Source of the DNA: Xanthostigma xanthostigma
Taxonomy: Eukaryota > Arthropoda > Insecta > Raphidioptera > Raphidiidae
Direction: 5' to 3'
Assembly: GCA_963575645.1 (NCBI GenBank)
Contig: OY754465.1
Location: 33,863,501-33,927,500, forward strand
DNA: 64,000 nucleotides
Shown: one piece after another, positions 23,357-33,439 of the stretch
Numbering within the stretch: position 1 is the first letter of the stretch
Layout of the letters: each line of letters opens with the position of its first letter
Translations under genes and position numbers: made by a program
The notes under the pieces: model-generated
Database searches by the model: none
Seen by the model: the letters and a program-made list of their open reading frames with translations, nothing else
What the model was told of the DNA's origin: nothing

Positions 23357-23581
23357 CATCGTGGCCAACTAAAGTTTTTGACTTAACACCATAGAAACGT
23401 CGCGATTTCCATAAAGAGTGAGTTAAATAATTCTCTATTACCCACTAGCGGCGCTAGTAGGCTTCGTGCACACAGCCTATACACGCATGAAAGAAGCTAT
23501 TTTATAGGAGGCAGTGCAAAAATATGTTTACAATCTTTACCACTCCCTTCCTAAAAAAGAGCAATATATCACAGGCTAGAC

Positions 23582-25261
23582 CAGGGGTCGGCAATCTGCG
23601 GCTCTTTCGATGTAAAGTTGCGGCTCTCCAGTTCCATACACAAAAATTAATTACTTTATTATAAAAACCCTTAAAAGTCGTGCAATCGATCTATAATTGA
23701 GTACCATGTCTACCTTTCAGCCACTTCCACTCGCGTCTCACCCGCACCGCCCCCGTCGAGAGATATACAGGGTGTTTGGCACATGAACCGACACAATTTT
23801 TTGGGGGGTTCTCGTGGTCATTGTGATCATTTTAACTCCAATGACTATTGCCCTAAGTGTCATGGCTATCGAGATACGATTTTTTTTAGTTATTTTCGAA
23901 AATTGGCCTAAAAATTGCCTTCAAAAAATCGTAACCTGTTTGTTTTTGGTACTAGAGACTCGAAAATACATTTATTGAGTTCTCCAATGACTCCTTGTTC
24001 TAAATGAATCATAATTTTATGCAAATAGTATCAGGAAAAAGACCCTATGGACTTTTAAAGTGCCTGTATTAATAAAAACCAGTAGAAAAAAATAATTTAA
24101 AAATTATTTAAAAAAAAATTAACGGGTATTTAGAAATTAGTTTTGTTTAGAAAAATACTTCACTTTATCCTCTTTTCAACGATATGCCACATGTCATATT
24201 TATCATTCAGAATGTAGCCAAATTAAACATTACCAGTTTGCAAGAGTCAACTCGTGCGCTAAAAAATATCAAGTTAGATAGCCAGCCGTTATTGATCTAG
24301 GATGTAAATAACAAGTCTTGTTTCACTTTTCATTAAACGATATTGACTGTTAAACAGGTAGACAATGATTACAAAATTTGCTCAAATTGTGCCCCTCCAA
24401 ATCGGATACAAGCACGACACCTATTACTAATTTCAACAGTTGTTGTTCTCAAAAGCATTTCCCTTTTCATTATTTCAAATGCAGCATCTATTCTTTCTAT
24501 TAAATTTTCTCTGCTGGGTACCTCCGTAAAGTTAGGCATTGTAAGACAACAACGAAAAACTTAACAACACCCAAAAATGACACAACAAATAACAACAGAT
24601 AATCAAAGCCTGCTCTTTATCACTGTATTGTTCCAACCGATAACGGCTGACTACCTGACTTGATATTTTTTGGCGCACGAGTTGACTCCTGCAAACTGGT
24701 AATGTTTAATTTGGCTACATTCTGAATGATAAATATGACATGTGGCATATCATTGAAAAGAGGATAAAGTGGAGTATTTTTCTAAACAAAACTAATTTCT
24801 AAATACCCGTTAATTTTTTTTAATGATTTTTAAATTATTATTTTCTACTGGTTTTTATTAATACAGGCACTTTAAAAGTCCATAGGGTCTTTTTCCTGAT
24901 ACTCTTTGCATAAAATTATGATTCATTTAGAACAAGGAGTCATTTGAGAACTTAATAAATGTATTTTCGTGTCTCTAGTACCAAAAACAAACAGGTTACG
25001 ATTTTTGGAAGGCAATTTTTAGGGCAATTTTCGAAAATAACTTAAAAAAAATCGTATCTCGATAACCATAACACTTAGGGCAAAAGTCATTGGGGTTAAA
25101 ATGATCACAATGACCACGAGAACCCCCCAAAAAATTGTGTCGGTTCATGTGCCAAACACCCTATATAATATTGAAACAAGAAGTAGTGGCTCTTTAAAAA
25201 CTGGAAAATTTTGTAAATTGTAACTTTTGGCTCTTCCGTCTCAAAAGGTTGCCGACCCCTG
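23582..25261. mobile_element. hAT-type element, CAGGGGTCGGC ends
   Basis: Terminal repeats CAGGGGTCGGCAA and (near) TTGCCGACCCCTG, with 8-bp flanks GGCTAGAC and AGCTAGAC (7 of 8 match). Subterminal 'GCGGCTCT' and 'TGGCTCTT' motifs are typical of this MITE type. Most of its length is a second element inserted at about 23769-25163. No hAT transposase. Confidence 0.85.
23769..25163. mobile_element. Long-inverted-repeat element nested in the hAT element
   Basis: Arms of more than 500 bp start CAGGGTGTTTGGCACATGAA and end in the complement; they run about 23769-24310 and 24655-25163 and differ at few positions. TATA flanks suggest a TA target. The central 340 bp encodes only a 73-residue open frame (24343-24564) without recognisable features. 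Confidence 0.8.
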
Positions 25262-26710
25262 AGCTAGACTAAATTCGTAAAATTTTGCGTGCGAACACGA
25301 GGGACATTGATTTTGTTGCAGCACTTGAGTCTTGGAGAAGTTGTTTTATATAGCAAAGAAAGCAACAGTTATAATTAAATGATCGGGCATTAAGGCCGCT
25401 TCACACGAGGCTAGAAACGTTGCTAGATTTACCTTTTAGTTTTCTAGCGCTGGTTTTCTTAATTGCTGTTATGTGCTCGCTTCACACGAGACATCTTTTC
25501 AAGCTAGTTTTGTGAATAAATCTGGTGCGCGCAGTAATAGTTCAAATGTAAACACAGAGCAAAACGTGTCTTGTCTGACTCTGAGCAGAATGACGCCATG
25601 TTGGTTTGTGGGCGTTTGTTCATGTCGCCCACGTGACAAGATACTGCTTCCTGATTGGTTCTTGCTCATACCTAGCAGCGTACCTAGCAAGAAAAATAGC
25701 CCATGTTCTAGTTTTAAAACCAATCTTGTGAACTAGCAGGCAAGCTCGCAGTAGGGATGTTGAAAAAGTATCGATATATCAATGTATCGATATTTTTAAT
25801 TCAAAACATCGATATTTTGATCCGATATATAGATACAAAATATCCAATATCGAAAATTGTATCAAAAACGATATATTTTTTTATTTATGTAACTAAAGTC
25901 ACTAGAATCCAAAACCGTAAAGGATACTTTCGCTACCGGACAAATACTGGTTTGCTTAATACAATAAATAGGTTTAAAAATATTAGTTAGAAGATAGCTT
26001 TTTAGTTTTTGATATTTTTGTAATTATTATATTGCCTAAGAAAAAGAAATACTGGTAAAAATACCTTCATTTTTATTGAGATTTTTGTACATTAAAATAA
26101 TGTACATTTTGTATAAAAATTACTATTGATAATATTAAGCTAAATACACTATTATTTTAAAAACGCAAAATATTTTGAAAATTTGACCGATATATTGATA
26201 TTTTTTTCTCGATATATCGACGTCGATATTGATATTTTTATAAATATCGATAGGGTGAAGTGGGGCAATTGTAATACCGGGGCAAAAGTAATAGTTGTGA
26301 TTTATTTAATAAAAATAGAATTATAGTATACTGCCATCTATGGACAGTATAGTGTACTTACTCAGCTGTGTGGGAACAACTCACAAGTCACAATTTGACC
26401 GACGAACAGTCAATGACAGTTTATTTTCTGCGTGGTCTTCAAAGCATCAAGAGGAGTAATTTGTACTTGGAAATTAAATCCGAATTCATCGTAACTGACA
26501 ATGTAAGTTTTTTAAATATTTTTGATTAATTGCATTTGTTGTAGTGTAATAATGTGTTTTATGGCTGTTATTTAAAAAAACGTGATTTCCTTTAGTCAGA
26601 CGATGCTATTACATTTGCCCCTAAAAACATCATGACTGGGGTTTTTGCAATAGTTATGACTGGGGTAAATGTAAAAACCATTGCATTTACCCCATTTTAA
26701 TTTTTTTTAG

Positions 26711-28930
26711 ATGGTGAGAAACTACGTTAAAAAAAAACCAGAAGGCACATATTCTCAGGAAAAGTTACAAAGCGCCTTGAATGACATCAACTCTAAGCGG
26801 ATGACAGTTCATAGGGCTTCCAAATTATATAATATTCCATTTTCAACGTTGTACTGTCGACATAAAGGTTTGCGAGGAGCAATAAAAAAGACGAAAGGCA
26901 GAAGAACCGCTATTGCTGAAGATGTCGAAAATGTCCTCGCAGTTTCGATTAAAACTCTGGCAAAATGGGGGTTCGGACTCACCCGTAAGGAGATTTTGGA
27001 AATGGTTGGTCAATACACAAAGGCCAATTCATTAGAAACACCATTTCGTGATGGAGTCCCCGGAGAAGATTGGTTTCTGAATTTTAAAAAGCGGCACAAC
27101 CTATCTATTCGTAAACCAGAAACTCTTGAAATATCTCGAAAAAAAGCAGCCACCGATCCGTTCATTGTGCTTGGATATTTTGACCTTCTGGATAAAACAC
27201 TCACAGATTTGGAACTAAAAGACAAACCAAACCGCATTTGGAATTTAGACGAAAGTAGTTTGTGTTTTGATCCGTCAAGAACTAAAGTCGTTGGAGAAAA
27301 GGGCCAAAGTGTATCATGAGTAACAAGTACTTCTGGTAGAGAAAATACCACATTCGTTTTGGCCGCAAATGCCGAAGGTCACCGAATTCCACCTTTAATA
27401 ATATTTAAAGGTAAAAATGTCTGGGACTCATGGCGAGCTCCTTCTGAGCATGAATTTCCTGGTACATCATACGCCGCTAGTCCAAACGGGTGGATGGAAA
27501 CAGAATTATTCCAAAATTATTTTGTGAAAACACTAACACCTGCGCTGGGCGAAGAGCGACCAGTCCTAATTCTCTATGACGGGCATAGCACACATGTCTC
27601 TCTAAAACTCGTAGAAACTGATTCAGCCAATGGCATAACAATTATGAAACTTCCAGCACATACAAGCGATAAGCTACAACCCTTAGATGTTTCGGTGTTC
27701 AGGTCGTTTAAGCAGAAGTGGGATGAAAAAATTACAAAGTGGCAGAGGCAGCACATCGGAAAAAAATTACCGAAATCGCTATTCTCCCAATTTTTGGGAG
27801 AAACGCGGACAAACGTTGAAAGTAATGTTATCCAAAGTGGCTTTCGTAAAACTGGTATATTTCCATTCGACCCAACTGTGATACCACCAAGTAATTTTTC
27901 AAAAGAGTCCTTAGAACGTTGGGAAGCATTTAAAGCGCAGAAGACAAAACATAGTGAAGAAAATAATAGCGATAATTTGTCAAATACAACAGAAAATCCA
28001 AAAAGAGAGCAAGAACAACTTCCAAATAGTTCTCCATCAAGAACGTTATCTCAACCTCCTTCTTTATTGCAAATTCCACGAACATCTACCGACAACATTG
28101 AACAATTTAAATCACTAGAAGACATAATACTATCAACTATACACCAAAAAGCCACTCCTTCCCAACAAAAACGACGCAAAGTTGCAAGCGGAGCAGAAGT
28201 GATCACATCAGCAGAAATGATAGAATTACTGAAAAAGAAGGATATGAATAAAAAGAATAAAGATAAAAAGAAAACTACTGAAACTAAAACAAAAAAGAAA
28301 AAGTTTAAGAGAGATTCAGTACGTAACAGTTCAGAGAGTGAAACGGAAGAAGAAATACAATATGCTGAATCTGATGATAGTGTAGGTCTTGAAACTGAAT
28401 TCAGTGAAAATGACAATAAGGAAGACGAAGAATGTGAAAATTTTACACCGATTATGGATCTAGACCAACAGAAAAACGAAGGAGATGAGAATCGTAACAT
28501 ACAGAATTTAGATTTGGCCATCAATACGTGGATAATAGCTAAATATTCACTAAAAAAGTCAGTGAAATATTTTGTTGGTTTGATTCAGAACAGAGTAAAA
28601 GATCGCTGGGAAGTAAAGTTCACGAGACGTAAAGAAAGTCATTTTGTATGGCCACAACGCGAGGATGTTGATCTAATTACTAATGAGTCGGTAGTACAAA
28701 TATTACCTAATCCAGATATAAAACCAGTGGGAGTATATGCCCAAGTAATTCAAGAATTACAAGGCGCGAAATTTTACATCATATACCCCGGTGTTTTGTT
28801 TGAAAATCGGTGTATATTTATCGATCAGCCCGGAATTGTTTTTTTAAAAACTCCACATTTGCCCCTTCCCGTTTCACTGCGAGACAATTCGCATACCCGT
28901 TTATCGTTCACTCCGGAATTGTTTTTTTAA
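26711..28930 (+). pseudogene. pogo-like transposase with one in-frame TGA
   Basis: One frame from ATG 26711 to 28930 is interrupted only by TGA at 27317-27319. Residues about 10-55 form a psq-type helix-turn-helix ('YSQEKLQSALNDINS', 'ASKLYNIPFSTLYCR'). Residues 60-150 resemble a CENP-B-type DNA-binding region. The DDE_1 catalytic domain shows 'RIWNLDESSLCFD', 'VLILYDGHSTH' and 'KLQPLDVSVF', which hold the three acidic residues. The C-terminal third has a Ser/Thr-rich linker, a lysine-rich stretch (about 28222-28305, probable nuclear localisation), an acidic segment and a tail beginning 'WIIAKYSLKKSVKYFVG'. The last 35 or so residues run into a tandem repeat, so the natural C-terminus is displaced. 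The gene mediates cut-and-paste transposition at TA sites in related elements; this copy is presumed inactive. Confidence 0.9.
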
Positions 28931-29105
28931 AAACTCCACATTTGCCCCTTCCCGTTTCACTGCGAGACAATTCTCATACCCCTTTATCGTTCACCCCGGA
29001 ATTACAATTCGCATACCCGTTTATCGTTCACCCGGAATTATTTTTTTAAAAACTCCACCTCTGCCCCATCGTGTTTCACTGCGTGACAATTCGCATACCC
29101 CTTTA
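28818..29105 (+). repeat. Tandem repeat, about 90-bp period, at the pogo/S-unit junction
   Basis: About three units contain 'CCGGAATT', 'TTTTTTAAAAACTCCAC', 'TTTCACTGCGAGACAATTC' and 'CATACCC(G/C)TTTATCGTTCA'. They lie between the pogo-like coding sequence and the right satellite array, and part is read as an artificial extension of the transposase ORF. Confidence 0.8.
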
Positions 29106-32048
29106 TTAAAAAAAGCTTAGTCCGCCTTCTTTAGAAGTCCGCCATATTGAATTAAAAGTGACGTCACTTTATTTTTCGAGTTATTCTCAGCAAGCCCTTT
29201 CATTTGATACCCATATTGTAGGAAAGCATAATAAAATTAATCCGCCATCTTTAGAAGTCCGCCATATTGGACTTAGAGTAAATTCACTTTATTTTTCGAG
29301 TTATTTACAGCAAGCCCTTTCATTTGATACCCATATTGTAGGAAAGCATAAAAAACTTAGTCCGCCATCTTTAGAACTCCGCCATATTTGTTTGAGAGTT
29401 ACGTCAATTTTATTTTTCGAGTTATTCTCAGCACGCCCTTTCATTTGATACCTATATTGTAGGAAAGCATAATAAAATTAGTCCGCCATCTTTAGACGTC
29501 CGCCATATTGGATTTAGAGTGACGTCACTTTATTTTTCGAGTTGTTTTCAGCAAGCCCTTTCATTTGATATCCATATTGTAGGAAATCATAAAAAACTTG
29601 TCCGCCATCTTTAGAAGTCCGCCATATTGGTTTTAAAGTGACGTCACTTTATTTTTCGAGTTATTCTCAGCAAGCCCTTTCATTTGATACCCATATTGTA
29701 GGAAAGCATAATAAAATTAGTCCGCCATATTTAGACGTCCGCCATATTGGATTTAGAGTGACGTCACTTTATTTTTCGAGTTATTCTCAGCAAGCCCTTT
29801 CATTTGATACCCATATTGTAGGAAAGCATAAAAAACTTAGTCCGCCATCTTTAGAACTCCGCCATATTTGTTTGAGAGTTACGTCACTTTATTTTTCGAG
29901 TTATTCTCAGCACGCCCTTTCATTTGATACCTATATTGTAGGAAAGCATAATAAAATTAGTCCGCCATCTTTAGACGTCCGCCATATTGGATTTAGAGTG
30001 ACGTCACTTTATTTTTCGAGTTATTTTCAGCAAGCCCTTTCATTTGATACCCATATTGTAGGAAATCATAAAAAACTTGTCCGCCATCTTTAGAAGTCCG
30101 CCATATTGGTTTTAGAGTGACGTCACTTTATTTTTCAAGTTATTCTCAGCAAGCCCTTTCATTTGATACCCATATTGTAGGAAAGCATAATAAAATTAGT
30201 CCGCCATCTTTAGACGTCCGCCATATTGGATTTAGAGTGACGTCACTTTATTTTTCGAGTTATTCTCAGCAAGCCCTTTCATTTGATACCCATATTGTAG
30301 GAAAGCATAATAAAATTAAATCGCCATCTTTAGAAGTCCGCCATATTGGATTTAGAGTAAATTCACTTTATTTTTCGAGTTATTTACAGCAAGCCCTTTC
30401 ATTTGATACCCATATTGTAGGAAAGCATAAAAAACTTAGTCCGCCATCTTTAGACGTCCGCCATATTGGATTTAGAGTGACGTCACTTTATTTTTCGAGC
30501 TATTCTCAGCAAGCCCTTTCATTTGATACCCATATTGTAGGAAAGCATAATAAAATTAGTCCGCCATCTTTAGAGGTCCGCCATATTGGTTTTAGAGTGA
30601 CGTCACTTTATTTTTCGAGTTATTCTCAGCACGCCCTTTCATTTGATACCTATATTGTAGGAAAGCATAATAAAATTAGTCCGCCATCTTTAGACGTCCG
30701 CCATATTGGATTTAGAGTGACGTCACTTTATTTTTCGAGCTATTCTCAGCAAGCCCTTTCATTTTGATACCCATATTGTAGGAAAGCATAATAAAATTAG
30801 TCCGCCATCTTTAGAAGTCCGCCATATTGGTTTTAGAGTGACGTCACTTTATTTTTCGAGTTATTCTCAGCAAGCCCTTTCATTTGATACCCATATTGCA
30901 GGAAAGCATAATAAAATTAGTCCGCCATCTTTAGACGTCCGCCATATTGGATTTAGAATGACGTCACTTTCTTTTTTGAGTTTTTTTCAGCAAGCCCTTT
31001 CATTTGATACCCATATTGTAGGAAAGCATAAAAAACTTAGTCCGCCATCTTTAGACGTCCGCCATATTGGATTTAGAGTGACGTCACTTTATTTTTCGAG
31101 CTATTCTCAGCAAGCCCTTTCATTTGATACCCATATTGTAGGAAAGCATAATAAAATTAGTCCGCCATCTTTAGAGGTCCGCCATATTGGTTTTAGAGTG
31201 ACGTCACTTTATTTTTCGAGTTATTCTCAGCACGCCCTTTCATTTGATACCTATATTGTAGGAAAGCATAATAAAATTAGTCCGCCATCTTTAGACGTCC
31301 GCCATATTGGATTTAGAGTGACGTCACTTTATTTTTCGAGCTATTCTCAGCAAGCCCTTTCATTTTGATACCCATATTGTAGGAAAGCATAATAAAATTA
31401 GTCCGCCATCTTCAGAAGTCCGCCATATTGGATTTAGAGTGACGTCACTTTATTTTTCGAGTTATTCTTAGCAAGCCTTTTCATTTGATACCCATATTGT
31501 AGGAAAGCATTATAAAATTAGTCCGCCATCTTTAGACGTCCGCCATATTGGATTTAGAGTGACGTCACTTTCTTTTTTCGAGTTATTTTCAGCAAGCCCT
31601 TTCATTTGATACCCATATTGTAGGAAAGCATAATAAACTTAGTCCGCCATCTTTAGACGTCCGCCATATTGGATTTAGAGTGACGTCACTTTATTTTTCG
31701 AGCTATTCTCAGCAAGCCCTTTCATTTGATACCCATATTGTAGGAAAGCATAATAAAATTAGTCCGCCATCTTTAGAAGTCCGCCATATTGGATTTAGAG
31801 TGACGTCACTTTATTTTTCGAGTTATTTTCAGCAAGCCCTTTCATTTGATACCCATATTGTAGGAAAGCATAAAAAACTTAGTCCGCCATCTTTAGAAGT
31901 CCGCCATATTGGTTTTTGAGTGACGTCACTTTATTTTTCGAGTTATTCTCAGCAAGCCCTTTCATTTGATACCCATATTGTAGGAAAGCATAATAAAATT
32001 AGTCCACCATATATAGAAGTCCGCCATATTGGATTTAGAGTGACGTCA
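29106..32048 (+). repeat. 120-bp satellite array, right (about 24 units)
   Basis: Reverse complement of the left array. Each unit reads 'GTCCGCCATCTTTAGA', 'GTCCGCCATATTGG', 'TGACGTCACTTTATTTTTCG', 'CAGCAAGCCCTTTCATTTGA', 'CATATTGTAGGAAAGCATAA'. Variants are arranged in blocks: about 30421-30770 recurs at 31021-31370 with the same one-base insertion (CATTTTGATAC), a 600-bp period of five units, and GGAAATCATAAAAAACTTG recurs 480 bp apart. Open frames of up to 216 residues are artefacts of the 120-bp period. Confidence 0.95.
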
Positions 32049-33079
32049 CACAGCTAACCATGCATTGTCATCCAAACTAAACGTGTATACAAATTTTCAT
32101 CTCAATCGGTTGAAGATATCTGCTTCAAAATTATCGAAGGCATTCTAGTCGCTCACTTAGTAATTTAGTCGCTCACTTATTAATTTAGTCACCCAAATAT
32201 TATTTTAATATCTCAAGTTATTAAAACAGGATTTCATCATCAGTCACCAAGTTTTTTTTTATTCGTCCGTTTTATAATTCCCCTATTATTATTATATAAA
32301 ACAACATTATAAGAGATATATTCTTTTACGCATGCGCCGATGTTCCCCAAAAACAATAGGCCAATTCATATTTGCATATCAAACATCCTCCCAAAATTTG
32401 GTTTCAATCCGCTCATCCGTGGTGTCGGAATGGTAAGAAATGTCTAAAGTGACGTTTGCATCTGTCAAAGTATTATGTTCTGATAATTAGTTATTCAAAT
32501 TGTTAACTCAGAAGGCGTTGCATTTTACAAATATTGAAACGGCATCCGTTTTTGAACAAATGCTACCTTTTTATTTCATTATTGTAATAAATAATATTAT
32601 CGACCAATTTTATTTTAAGACAGAACATACGCAATTTTGAAATTGCCATGTTAAACCATGCAACAGAGAGAGATAACCGAAAGATGTTTTCCATCGGTTA
32701 TATCAAATTGAATTTATTTCTATATAAATGTGTATAAAAAAACTGTTTGGGCATTTTCTGTTGTACGATTCTTATGTAAAATTTTCTCCTCTTTCGTTTA
32801 AGACAGGTTTCGAACCGATCTGATTTAAATTGAGCGAGTTATAAGCGAAAAACTTCGTTTTTTCCTTATTGCTCCCCTCTGGGGTCAAAATTCAAAAATC
32901 GGCCGACGTTACGAGCTAAGTTACGCGGAGACGAATCGAACAAAAAAAAGTTTTTTAAAATCGGTTAAGGCGTTTGGGCTGTACGCGTGACACAAAAAAA
33001 CGTGACACACAGATTCACAGATTCACAGACAAAGCGAGTACATATAGGCGCTTTAGCTTACGCTATTCGCGCCTAAAAA
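32049..33079 (-). mobile_element. S unit, right copy
   Basis: About 32285-33074 is the reverse complement of 12619-13405 and ends CGCTATTCGCGCCT followed by an A-run. Between the satellite and that homology lie about 235 bp not found in the left copy (32049-32284), including three diverged TTTAGTC(G/A)CTCAC(T/A)T motifs. A short hairpin (AGGCGC...GCGCCT) lies at the very end. No ORF. Confidence 0.75.
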
Positions 33080-33430
33080 GAGGCATTATGTACTTCGATT
33101 ACAAATTTAGAAACATGATTATTTCATAGATAGATTATTTATATTATAATTTTGTCTGTTTTGTATTAGGTACCCTATATCAGGACCGCAAGGAAAAAGT
33201 TGATTTTTTGTTATATTTGTATGGGCAGTTGTCTACTAATTTGTTTTTAAGTGTTTACGTTTCTAATCATTATTATTTAAGGCTAAACTACATTAGTTCC
33301 TAAGATTTCATTTCATGAGACATGTTTCAATTTCATAAAAAAGTTAATATCTCTTACAAAATTTGGTTGATTTAATTGAAATAAAAACTAAAGTACTTGA
33401 CGATTTGAGCATTTTATTGCATTTACCTCG
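33080..33430 (+). other. Probable 3' portion of the pogo-like element
   Basis: AT-rich sequence between the S-unit end and the foldback element. By position it should be non-coding 3' sequence of the pogo-like element; it continues after the foldback at 37884-38134, which has 'ATTACATTTGCCCCGTTTTA' and 'GGGTAAATGTAATAATGGG'. No gene. Confidence 0.5.
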
Positions 33431-33439
33431 TATTCTCCC

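Noticed and set aside
25473-25736. Overlapping ORFs on both strands (87 and 74 residues)
   Set aside because: They lie inside the TTAA-flanked MITE, mirror each other and have no family features.
27010-28524. - strand ORFs opposite the transposase
   Set aside because: Shadows of the + strand coding frame; low-complexity Ser/Phe content mirrors the Lys/Glu-rich region.
29106-32048. CRISPR-like array
   Set aside because: The units are contiguous near-identical 120-bp repeats without unique spacers, in a eukaryotic context.
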